Below, piece after piece: positions 51,856-60,391 of a DNA stretch of 61,094 nt; position 1 is the stretch's first letter, and each line of letters starts with the position of its first letter. A program made the position numbers and the translations under genes. The notes under the pieces are model-generated. The model was not told where the DNA came from. It saw only the letters and a program-made list of their open reading frames with translations, and ran no database searches. This DNA is from Bordetella parapertussis (lineage in GTDB: Bacteria > Pseudomonadota > Gammaproteobacteria > Burkholderiales > SG8-41), in NCBI GenBank assembly GCA_945870465.1, contig CAMBSS010000003.1, positions 1 to 61,094 on the forward strand. Reading direction: 5' to 3'.

Positions 51856-53313
51856 ATGCTCGCCAAACTGAATCAGCAAGCGGCCGTTGCGGGCGCTGCT
51901 GCGCTGCGCAAACACACGCATTTTCTGTTCATCCTGCCGCCGGCCAGGGAGTTGTCGCGCGCGTGGCCTGGCGGCGATGTGCTGGCTTCACTGCTGGCGC
52001 GCCGGAAGATGAAAGTGGGAGATTTTGCGAAATCGCCGGTGAGCGGCAACCTGAAGGACGGAGCGCTCGCGAACTGGCTGATGCTGGAGCCGAAGAAGCC
52101 GGTTTTTGAGGCGCAGGCTGCGGTGCGCGGCGCTTTGCAATCGCTGCTTGCCGAGAACCCCTCTGAAATTGCGCTGGTTGTTTGCGGCGATGAGGCGCAG
52201 CGCCGGCGCGCGGCGCAACTCGCGGTGTATTGCGCCTGGGTCAACGGCGTAGCGCTGCCTGAGCGCAAGAAGAAACCCTCACGCAAGCCGCTCAAGGCTA
52301 TTCATTTATACGGTCATCGCGACAAGGACGGATTCGCGCCGCAGCGCGCGCGCGCGGAAGGCAACGTGCTGTGCCGCGAACTCACGATGCTGCCGCCGAA
52401 CGAACTGAATCCGGCGACCTATCGCGAGCGCATCAAGCAACTGGCGAAGGAGCACGGCTGGAGGCGCGAAGAATACGATTATGCGCGGCTCAAGAAAATG
52501 GGCGCCGGCGCATTTTGCGCGGTGGCGCAGGGCAGCGAATCGCGCGACGCCGCAATCGTGCACCTGACTTATACGCATCCGCGTGCGACGCAACATGTCG
52601 CGCTGGTCGGCAAGGGCATTTGTTACGACACCGGTGGGCACAATCTCAAGCCCGCGCGTTATATGCACGGCATGCACGAAGACATGAACGGTTCGGCGGT
52701 CGCGCTCGGCACATTGCTGGCGGCGACGCGCATGAAGCTGCCCATCAACATCGATTGCTGGCTGGCGATTTCACGCAACGACATCAGTCCGCGTGCTTAC
52801 CATCAGAACGAAGTCGTGCGCGCGCTGAACGGCACCACCATCGAAGTCATGCACACCGACGCCGAAGGGCGCATGGTGCTGGCCGATACGCTGACATTGG
52901 CTGCACGCGGCAAGCCGGACCTCATCGTCGATTACGCGACGCTGACCGGCAGCATGCACGTCGCGCTGGGCGACCGCTACAGCGGCATTTTCGCGACCAG
53001 CGATGAACTCGCTGCGCAGGCCGTGGCGGCGGGACGGGCGGCGGGCGAGCGCGTGTGCGCGTTCCCGCAGGACGACGATTACGACAGCGCGCTCGACAGC
53101 AAGATCGCCGACGTCAAGCAATGTACGCTCGACGGCGAGGCCGACCATATTCTGGCGACCCGCTTACTCAAGCGCTTCGTCGGCGCCACGCCGTGGATAC
53201 ACGTCGACCTGTCGGCGCACAGCAGCAAGGGCGGGCTCGGCGCTGTCGCTTCCGATGCAACCGGTTTTGGCGTCGGCTGGACGCTCGAACTGCTTGATTC
53301 GCGGCGCAATTAG
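51856..53313 (+). CDS. M17 leucyl aminopeptidase family protein
   Basis: The 485-residue protein has metal-site motifs VGKGICYDTGGHNLKP (with the catalytic Lys and an Asp ligand), HEDMNGSAVALG and HTDAEGRMVLADTLT. The usual FDSGG appears as YDTGG and the following loop HN-LKP differs from PepA, so this is a distant branch rather than true PepA. It removes N-terminal residues from peptides using two divalent metals. It may act on peptides brought in by the Dpp system, though it is distant on the map. Confidence 0.9.
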   Translation: MLAKLNQQAAVAGAAALRKHTHFLFILPPARELSRAWPGGDVLASLLARRKMKVGDFAKSPVSGNLKDGALANWLMLEPKKPVFEAQAAVRGALQSLLAENPSEIALVVCGDEAQRRRAAQLAVYCAWVNGVALPERKKKPSRKPLKAIHLYGHRDKDGFAPQRARAEGNVLCRELTMLPPNELNPATYRERIKQLAKEHGWRREEYDYARLKKMGAGAFCAVAQGSESRDAAIVHLTYTHPRATQHVALVGKGICYDTGGHNLKPARYMHGMHEDMNGSAVALGTLLAATRMKLPINIDCWLAISRNDISPRAYHQNEVVRALNGTTIEVMHTDAEGRMVLADTLTLAARGKPDLIVDYATLTGSMHVALGDRYSGIFATSDELAAQAVAAGRAAGERVCAFPQDDDYDSALDSKIADVKQCTLDGEADHILATRLLKRFVGATPWIHVDLSAHSSKGGLGAVASDATGFGVGWTLELLDSRRN

Positions 53314-53334
53314 TTCTGTTTAGCTGATGTTTGG

Positions 53335-53353
53335 GGCGGCGGCGCCCGCCGCC
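53335..53353. terminator. GC-rich hairpin after the aminopeptidase gene
   Basis: GGCGGCGG, loop CGC, CCGCCGCC: a perfect 8-bp stem without a U tract. Possibly a Rho-dependent or weak terminator before the arsR-type gene. Confidence 0.45.
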
Positions 53354-53367
53354 GCAGTCGGCGGGGC

Positions 53368-53405
53368 TTGCCAGCACAAAACGATATAACTAATAATGTA
53401 GTTAT
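53368..53405 (+). promoter_or_regulatory. ArsR-type promoter/operator, probably leaderless
   Basis: TTGCCA (53368-53373) and TAATAA (53391-53396) are 17 bp apart, placing transcription start at or within a base or two of the ATG at 53404. A perfect palindrome ATAACTA-N6-TAGTTAT (53386-53405) overlaps the -10 and the start codon, the classic position for an ArsR/SmtB-family autorepressor site. Confidence 0.65.
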
Positions 53406-53715
53406 GAACAGGAGCTATGTGCGTGCCATTCCCCGCGAGTGGCGCAATATTTCCAAGGTGTATTCCGCGCTGGGCGACGAGCATCGCCAGCGCATCCTGC
53501 TCACTTTCGAGCCCGGCGAGCGCCTGAACATCGGCCAGATCGTCGAGGTGTCCACGTTGAGCCGTACCGCGGTGTCGCATCACCTGCGCATACTGCGCGA
53601 GGCGGGCGTGCTGCAAAGCGTGAAAGAAGGCAAGGAAGTGTATTTCTGGATCAACAAGAATTTTCTGGTCGACGCGATGGAAACGGTGGTCGGCTACATC
53701 AAGAAAAACGTGTAA
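53404..53715 (+). CDS. ArsR/SmtB family winged-helix regulator
   Basis: From the ATG at 53404 the product is 103 residues. The winged helix has recognition helix SRTAVSHHLRILREAGVL and wing VKEGKEVYFWI. It contains no cysteine, so a Cys-based arsenic or metal sensor is excluded; a His/Asp metal site or a non-metal signal is possible. No Shine-Dalgarno precedes the ATG. It sits 141 bp upstream of an unknown exported protein, the likely target along with itself. Confidence 0.9.
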   Translation: MNRSYVRAIPREWRNISKVYSALGDEHRQRILLTFEPGERLNIGQIVEVSTLSRTAVSHHLRILREAGVLQSVKEGKEVYFWINKNFLVDAMETVVGYIKKNV

Positions 53716-53856
53716 GAACCCGGCGCAAATCGGCAATGTCGGTATGCCAGCAATATTAAGCACGGGAAATCGTTGCCCGATTGGCAGCGTTCATACGGAA
53801 GTGTGAATATGCGGTTAGCATGGCGGAAAAAAGAGCACGCTCAAGGGGAGTCGCCA

Positions 53857-55557
53857 ATGTCGAAACCGGGTTTCCTGCGCACCGCAACTGCCAACGTATT
53901 GCTTTGGTTGTCGGCGTTGGGCGCAGCCAATTCAGCACCATCAGCAGCATCCGGGAAAGCTGAACCCGCCGTGCGTCCCGCACTTGCCGCGGGCAGCCTC
54001 GGCCTGTTTCCTGTCGCAGACTTCCGTTTGGTGCCGGGAACCTGCGCGGATTGCGCGACGCCAAAAGAGGCGTTGTGGTATTTCCAGGACGATCTTGTTG
54101 CGGTTCCGCTGCCGGGCGCCAAGATTGCCGGATTTGCAGGCGGTGTTCCGGCACAAGAAGATGTCCGCCGCTGGTACGCCGTGGCGGGTCCGGAGGAGCT
54201 GCAGGCGCGCCCGCCGCTGGTGTGGGTTGGTTCGCCCGATATAATTACGAACGCCGCGCTGCAAGAGTCCGGCGACGCATTGCGGCTCGCTGACGGTGCC
54301 GTCGCGAGCTTCGCGGTGACGTCGAAAATACCCGCCAATCTCTCGTACTACGATGCGAGCACCGCGAAGTTTTTCGCGCAGCGCCCGCTGCGCATTCGCG
54401 GCATTGTCGCGCAAGGCGCCGACGGCAAGCCGGCGGTGATCGCGCGCACGATCTGGCCGCAGGATTATGTGATCGATGCCGCCGCGAGCAAGCTCGCGCC
54501 GCTGGCTGCAGGCGAAACGCTGAGCGGACTGGTGCGGCACGCCGGCGCCGCGCGTTATGAAACACGCACGCTGTGGGAACGCAATCCGGGGCAGCCGCGC
54601 AACTGGGACAAGCTTGCAGCGTTGGGCGTGATGCTCAACGGTGCGCAAGGCGACGACGACGAAGCGCACGGCGGGCATTTCGCGATCGTAACGGGCCGCG
54701 GCAGCGCACGCGGCGAATGGAGCGACTGGCTGGTCAACAATTTCTACAATCTCGATTTGTTCAGCGAGAAAGGCATCGTGGCTTCGATGGTGCCGATGGA
54801 CAATTACCTGATGGACCTGAACAGCGGGCAGGCGTATTACAGGCCTTCCTATATGCTGGTGGCGCTCATGCGCAGCGACCGCGCGGCGTTTGCGTATCAA
54901 GGCGCAATCGCGCGGGTATACAACCATTTTTATCGCCATGATTTCCGCTATCGGCACGCGGGCGCGAATTGCGCGGGAATCAGCATCGACACGCTGCGCT
55001 CGCTGGGCTGGAACATCCCGGTGCGCGGCGCGACGAGCTACGCGAAGGCGGCCGTAGCGTACCCGTACATGGCGCTAAAGGAGATGAGTTTAGATAGCGG
55101 CAAGAGTTCGTTCGACTACCTGAGCGAGGAACAGACGCGTTTGTATCCGGCGGTCGCGTTCGATGCGATAGGCAATGATTTGCTGCAATTGGTCGGCGCG
55201 AAGCCCGCTGCCCCGCGCGCGGCCACCGCGTACGAAGAACTGCTGAAGAACGAAGTCGAGGCGATCATTTTCGTGCGCATACCGCAGATTCCGTCGAGCC
55301 GCGCAGCCGGCAGCTTTCCGGTCGCCTCACTCGACGAGTATATGCAGCGCACGCCGCTAGACCGCGCGCAGTGGAAGATAGTGCCGGTCGGTCCGCGGCC
55401 GTTTCCGGCCGAATTTGTCAACGCCGCCACCGAGCCGGTAAAGCAGAACAACGGAGCGCTGCCAGTCACTGCAGGACTGCTGCTTGCCGGCATCCTTGGC
55501 GTGCGCGCAGTGTGGCGCAGGCGCGCCCGCAAGGCAGAGTCGGCTACACGTACTTAA
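53857..55557 (+). CDS. Exported, C-terminally anchored protein of unknown function
   Basis: From the ATG at 53857, chosen because AAGGGGAG lies just upstream, the product is 566 residues. It has a signal peptide (TATANVLLWLSALGAANSA), a large periplasmic region, and a C-terminal membrane helix (LPVTAGLLLAGILGVRAVW) followed by RRRARK, so the tail is cytoplasmic. CADCATPKEALWYFQDD near the start has two Cys. HAGANCAGISIDTLRSLGW near residue 390 places a Cys next to an upstream His-rich stretch (YNHFYRHDFRYRH), like a cysteine hydrolase site. I cannot name a family. Confidence 0.75.
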   Translation: MSKPGFLRTATANVLLWLSALGAANSAPSAASGKAEPAVRPALAAGSLGLFPVADFRLVPGTCADCATPKEALWYFQDDLVAVPLPGAKIAGFAGGVPAQEDVRRWYAVAGPEELQARPPLVWVGSPDIITNAALQESGDALRLADGAVASFAVTSKIPANLSYYDASTAKFFAQRPLRIRGIVAQGADGKPAVIARTIWPQDYVIDAAASKLAPLAAGETLSGLVRHAGAARYETRTLWERNPGQPRNWDKLAALGVMLNGAQGDDDEAHGGHFAIVTGRGSARGEWSDWLVNNFYNLDLFSEKGIVASMVPMDNYLMDLNSGQAYYRPSYMLVALMRSDRAAFAYQGAIARVYNHFYRHDFRYRHAGANCAGISIDTLRSLGWNIPVRGATSYAKAAVAYPYMALKEMSLDSGKSSFDYLSEEQTRLYPAVAFDAIGNDLLQLVGAKPAAPRAATAYEELLKNEVEAIIFVRIPQIPSSRAAGSFPVASLDEYMQRTPLDRAQWKIVPVGPRPFPAEFVNAATEPVKQNNGALPVTAGLLLAGILGVRAVWRRRARKAESATRT

Positions 55558-55572
55558 CCGGGAGAAACGCGG

Positions 55573-57456
55573 ATGTCCCAGCAGAACCAGTTCAGCCTCC
55601 TGCGCGAGCGGCGTTTTCTGCCGTTTTTCTGCACGCAGTTTCTCGGCGCGTTCAACGATAACGTTTACAAAAACGCGCTGATCATCATGCTCGCGTTCCA
55701 CGCGGCGGCATTGACCACAATGAGTTCGGGCACGCTCGTCAATCTGTGCGCAGGACTTTTCATCCTGCCATTCTTTCTGTTTTCCGCCACCGCGGGCCAG
55801 CTTGCGGACAAGTACGACAAGTCACGCATTATCCGTTACGTGAAGTTGCTCGAGATCGGCATCATGGTGGTCGGCGCGGCGGGTTTTCTGCTGCAGAACC
55901 TGGTGCTGCTCATCGGCGCGTTGTTTCTGCTGGGTCTGCATTCGACGCTGTTCGGTCCGGTTAAGTACTCGATACTGCCGCAGCACCTGCAAGTCGATGA
56001 ACTGGTCGGCGGCAACGGGCTGGTTGAGATGGGCACTTTCCTCGCCATTCTGCTGGGCACCGTGCTGGGCGGCGTGCTGATTGCTCAGGAAAACTCATCC
56101 ATGCTGGTGTCGGTTGCGGTGATAGCGATCGCCTGTGCGGGTTATCTCACGAGCCGCGCCGTGCCGAGCGCGCCGCCGGCGGCACCCGATCTGAAGATCA
56201 ATTGGAACCCCATCACCGAAACATGGGCGAACCTGAAGTTCACGCGCGGGAACCGATCGGTGTTCCTGTCGGTGCTCGGCATTTCGTGGTTCTGGTTTTA
56301 TGGCGCGACCTTGCTCGCGCAGTTTCCGAATTACTGCAAGGACGTCCTGGGCGGCAACGAGCACGTGGTAACCGTGATGCTGACGACGTTTTCCATCGGT
56401 GTGGGCGCTGGCTCGCTATTGTGCGAACGCCTGTCGGGGCACAAGGTGGAGATCGGGTTGGTGCCGTTCGGCTCCATCGGTCTCACGCTGTTCGCGCTCG
56501 ATCTTTATTTCGCCAGTCCGACCGCGGTGATTGAGCACGCGATAGGCGCCACGCAGTTTTTATCGCAGCTGGCCAACTGGCGCATCCTGTTCGACCTCGT
56601 CATGATCGGCGTGTTCGGCGGGTTTTACATCGTGCCTTTGTATGCGTTGATCCAGAGCCGCGCGGAACGCAGCCATCAATCGCGCATCATCGCCGGCAAC
56701 AACATCCTCAACGCGATGTTCATGGTCGGTTCGGCGGCCATGTCTATCGTATTGCTCAAAGCCGGCGTCACCATTCCCCAGTTGTTCCTGATTACCGCGC
56801 TGTTGAATGCCCTGGTCGCGATTTATATTTACACGCTGGTGCCCGAATTTCTGATGCGGTTCCTCATCTGGATACTGATTCATTCCGTATACCGGCTCGA
56901 CACCAAGGGCATGGAGAACATTCCGGAGGAAGGGCCGGCGGTATTGGTATGCAACCACGTCAGTTTTGTCGATGCGTTGATCATCGGCGGCGCCTGCAGG
57001 CGGCCGGTCCGCTTCGTGATGGACCACAATATCTTTCGCATCCCGCTGCTGAATTTCGTATTCCGCACCGGTAAGACCATTCCGATCGCCTCGGCGAAAG
57101 ACAATCCGCAATTGCTCGAAAAAGCCTACGACGAAATCGCCGCCGCGCTCGCTGACGGCGATGTGGTCGCCATTTTTCCGGAGGGGCGGATAACCGATAA
57201 CGGCGAGCTGTATCCGTTCCGCAATGGCATCACGCGCATTATCGGACGCACACCGGTGCCAGTGGTGCCGATGGCGTTGCGCGGCCTGTGGGGGAGTTTT
57301 TTCAGCCGCAAAGGCGGCAAGGCGATGACGCGCCTGTCGCATGTCGCGCCGTTCAAGCAAATTGCTCTTGCGGCGGGCCGTGCCGTGCCGCCGCAAGAAG
57401 TGACGCCCGAAGCTTTGCAGCAAATGGTATCGGCATTGCGCGGCGACTGGAAATAG
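55573..57456 (+). CDS. MFS transporter-acyltransferase fusion (LplT-PlsC)
   Basis: The 627-residue protein joins two parts. The first (about 1-425) is an MFS transporter like LplT, starting RRFLPFFCTQFLGAFNDNVY. The second (about 430-627) is a PlsC-type acyltransferase with NHVSFVD (HX4D) and FPEGRITDNG. LplT flips lysophospholipids inward and PlsC-like domains re-acylate them. E. coli Aas adds an acyl-ACP synthetase domain that is absent here, so the acyl donor would be acyl-ACP or acyl-CoA made elsewhere. It follows the unknown exported gene by 15 bp. Confidence 0.9.
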   Translation: MSQQNQFSLLRERRFLPFFCTQFLGAFNDNVYKNALIIMLAFHAAALTTMSSGTLVNLCAGLFILPFFLFSATAGQLADKYDKSRIIRYVKLLEIGIMVVGAAGFLLQNLVLLIGALFLLGLHSTLFGPVKYSILPQHLQVDELVGGNGLVEMGTFLAILLGTVLGGVLIAQENSSMLVSVAVIAIACAGYLTSRAVPSAPPAAPDLKINWNPITETWANLKFTRGNRSVFLSVLGISWFWFYGATLLAQFPNYCKDVLGGNEHVVTVMLTTFSIGVGAGSLLCERLSGHKVEIGLVPFGSIGLTLFALDLYFASPTAVIEHAIGATQFLSQLANWRILFDLVMIGVFGGFYIVPLYALIQSRAERSHQSRIIAGNNILNAMFMVGSAAMSIVLLKAGVTIPQLFLITALLNALVAIYIYTLVPEFLMRFLIWILIHSVYRLDTKGMENIPEEGPAVLVCNHVSFVDALIIGGACRRPVRFVMDHNIFRIPLLNFVFRTGKTIPIASAKDNPQLLEKAYDEIAAALADGDVVAIFPEGRITDNGELYPFRNGITRIIGRTPVPVVPMALRGLWGSFFSRKGGKAMTRLSHVAPFKQIALAAGRAVPPQEVTPEALQQMVSALRGDWK

Positions 57457-57499
57457 TTCGTTAACCGTATTCTGAGCTTGGTATCGGACGGGAGGCGCT

Positions 57500-60391
57500 A
57501 TGTGGTTCGCAGGATTGGTGATCGGCGGCCTGATCGGTTCGCTGGGTGGTTTCGGCGCCGCGTTGCTGGGTGCAGTGTTGGGCACGATTATCGGTGCTGT
57601 GCTAGGCGCATCAGGCAAGGCGAATTCTGACGCGCGGCAATCTGGACGAACGGCAGGTGGCGCTTCCGACGCCTCGCCGAACGACACGGCAACGCGGCTC
57701 GCGAATATCGAGCGCCAGGTCGACAACATTTACAAGTCGCTAGCTGACATTCATGCGCGGCTGGTCGCGCTCGAGAAACCGGGAACGCAGGAGGTTACTG
57801 CGCCAGACGGGCAAGGTAGTCCCGTGACTTCCAGCGGTACGCAGTACGGCGCTATTCCGGACCCGGGCGGACGTCCTGCGAATTACACTCCACCGACGCC
57901 ACCGGTAGCGGCTGCAATCGAGCAGCGTTCTGAGCTTGCGGTCGAAGAGGCAATCGCAATGGAGGGGCTCGCTACCTCGCCGCTTGCGCCGACTCCTCCG
58001 GCCGAGCGCGTTACGTCACGGGAGGGCCCGTCTACGCCTGCCACCACGCAGCCGGATCTGCTCACCGACAACCCGGTGACCCGGTGGCTGTTTGGCGGCA
58101 ACACGCTGGTGCGCATCGGCGTCATCGTGTTGTTCTTCGGCGTCGCTTTCCTGCTCAAGTACGCGGCTGAACGCGACATCGTGCCGATCGAGCTGCGGCT
58201 TGCCGCGGTGGCGGTTGGTGCGATTGCGTTGCTCATATTCGGCTGGCGGTTGCGCGAGCGGCGCAGCGGTTACGCGCTGGTGCTGCAGGGCGGCGGCATC
58301 GGGCTGATGTACCTGACGGTGTTTGCGGCGTTGCGGCTCTACCATCTGCTGCCGCCGACATTTGCATTTGTCGTGCTGACAGGAGTTGCCGTGTTTTCGG
58401 CCGCGCTTGCCGTGCTGCAGGATTCGCGCGCGCTGGCTATCACCGGCGTCATCGGCGGTTTTCTCGCGCCCGTACTCACGTCGACCGGCGGCGGCAGCCA
58501 CGTCGCGCTGTTCAGTTTTTACGCGGTGCTCGACGTCGGCATACTGGTGATCGCCTTCTACAAATCGTGGCGCGAACTCAATCTGGTCGGGTTCGTATTT
58601 ACATTCGTCATTGGGCTGATGTGGGGCGAAAAATATTACCGGCCTGAACTCTACGCCACGACCGAGCCTTTTCTGATCCTGTTTTTCCTGTTCTACGTGG
58701 CGATCGCGGTGCTGTTCGCATTGCGCCAGGCGCCGCGGCTCGCGCATTACGTCGACGGCACGCTGGTGTTCGGCACGCCCCTGATCGCCTTCGGCATGCA
58801 GACCGCACTCGTGCGCGACATCGAATTCGGCGCGGCGTGGAGCGCGTTCGCGCTGGCGGCGTTCTATCTCACGCTTGCCACCATTCTTTATGCGCGCAAG
58901 CAGCAGACTCTGGTGCTGCTGGTCGAATCGTTTCTGGCGCTCGGCGTCGGCTTCGCAACGCTTGCGGTGCCGTTGGCGTTCGAAGGCCGGCTCACTTCTG
59001 CCGTATGGGCGGTCGAAGGTGCGGCCATCGTGTGGACGGGCGTGCGCCAGGGACGTCTGCTTGCGCGCGCGTTTGGCTTGCTGTTGCAGATCGCCGCCGG
59101 CATTGCCTTTCTTGCAGGACACGGCCCGTTCGGCGCAACACCGATACTCAACAGCGCTTACCTCGGCGCCGTCATGGTCAGCGCGGCCGGGTTGTTCTGC
59201 AGCTATTACCTGCAGAGAAATGCCGAACGCGTGACGGCGACGGAGTTGGGCGCGGCCCACATGCTTTTCATCTGGGGCGTATTGTGGTGGTTCGGCGCGG
59301 GACTGCTGGAGATCGAGCGCCACGCACCCCATGGCTGGGGACTTCATCCGCAGTTGCTGTTCTTCGCCGGCACTTGCGCCATGTTCGCGCTGTTGTGGCG
59401 CGGCCTCGACTGGAATGCGGCGCGTTTCGTCGCGCTGGCCAGCGTGCCGTTGTCTACGCTGGTCTTGTTGTGGACGTTCATGGCGCCGGGCGCGCAGCCG
59501 CATCCATCCGCGTCCCAGGCGTGGATAGGCTGGATTGTTGCGTTTGCGGTGCATCTATACGTGTTGAAACTGCACGAGGGACGCGACCAGACTCAACTCG
59601 AACGATTGCACGCGGTGGGGTTGTGGCTGCTCGCGGTCGTGTTGTCGTGGGAAGTCGGCTGGCAGATCGACCATTACGTCGAAGGCCGGCGCGTGTGGCC
59701 GCTGATTGCGTGGGCGCTGGTGCCCGGTGCGCTGGTCACGCTGTTCGCGGCGCGCGGCGAAAGCCTCGGCTGGCCGGTCGCTGCGCACCGTCATGCCTAT
59801 CTATATGCGGGCGCGCTGCCGCTGGCGGTCTTCCTGCTGGGCTGGGTACTTTTCGTGAACTTCGCGAGCAATGGCGATCCTGCACCTCTGCCGTACGTGC
59901 CGCTGCTGAATCCGCTCGACCTCGTGCAGGCGGGCGCGCTGCTGGCTGTCGTTACGTGGTTCATCGCGGTGCGCAGGCTCGAACTGGCCAATGCGACCCT
60001 GCCGGACCCCAATGCCGCGCTGAAGGTGTTGGGTGCGATTACTTTTGTTGCGCTGAACGGCGTGCTGCTGCGCACGTTGCACCATTACGCAGACATCCCA
60101 TTCCGATTCGACGCGATGATGCGTTCGGTGCTGGTGCAGGCGGCGTTCTCACTGTTCTGGACGTTGCTTGCGCTGGTCGCCATGGTGATGGCAACGCGCC
60201 GCCAGTTGCGCGGGCTGTGGGCGGTCGGGGCGACGCTGCTCGGCGCCGTGATCGTGAAGCTCTTTCTGGTCGACCTCGCCAATTCGGGCACGGTCGAACG
60301 CTGGGTATCGTTCATCGGCGTCGGCTTGCTGGTGATCGTGATCGGCTACTTCGCCCCGGTTCCGCCCAAAACCAAGGAGGATTCCGCATGA
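57500..60391 (+). CDS. DUF2339 polytopic membrane protein
   Basis: The 963-residue protein has an N-terminal Gly-rich membrane hairpin (GLVIGGLIGSLGGFGAALLG), a coiled coil (about 70-100), a Pro/Thr-rich linker, then more than 20 hydrophobic segments from about residue 195. Such proteins are large envelope proteins of unknown function, nearly always next to DUF3999 genes. The stop overlaps the next ATG as ATGA. Confidence 0.9.
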   Translation: MWFAGLVIGGLIGSLGGFGAALLGAVLGTIIGAVLGASGKANSDARQSGRTAGGASDASPNDTATRLANIERQVDNIYKSLADIHARLVALEKPGTQEVTAPDGQGSPVTSSGTQYGAIPDPGGRPANYTPPTPPVAAAIEQRSELAVEEAIAMEGLATSPLAPTPPAERVTSREGPSTPATTQPDLLTDNPVTRWLFGGNTLVRIGVIVLFFGVAFLLKYAAERDIVPIELRLAAVAVGAIALLIFGWRLRERRSGYALVLQGGGIGLMYLTVFAALRLYHLLPPTFAFVVLTGVAVFSAALAVLQDSRALAITGVIGGFLAPVLTSTGGGSHVALFSFYAVLDVGILVIAFYKSWRELNLVGFVFTFVIGLMWGEKYYRPELYATTEPFLILFFLFYVAIAVLFALRQAPRLAHYVDGTLVFGTPLIAFGMQTALVRDIEFGAAWSAFALAAFYLTLATILYARKQQTLVLLVESFLALGVGFATLAVPLAFEGRLTSAVWAVEGAAIVWTGVRQGRLLARAFGLLLQIAAGIAFLAGHGPFGATPILNSAYLGAVMVSAAGLFCSYYLQRNAERVTATELGAAHMLFIWGVLWWFGAGLLEIERHAPHGWGLHPQLLFFAGTCAMFALLWRGLDWNAARFVALASVPLSTLVLLWTFMAPGAQPHPSASQAWIGWIVAFAVHLYVLKLHEGRDQTQLERLHAVGLWLLAVVLSWEVGWQIDHYVEGRRVWPLIAWALVPGALVTLFAARGESLGWPVAAHRHAYLYAGALPLAVFLLGWVLFVNFASNGDPAPLPYVPLLNPLDLVQAGALLAVVTWFIAVRRLELANATLPDPNAALKVLGAITFVALNGVLLRTLHHYADIPFRFDAMMRSVLVQAAFSLFWTLLALVAMVMATRRQLRGLWAVGATLLGAVIVKLFLVDLANSGTVERWVSFIGVGLLVIVIGYFAPVPPKTKEDSA

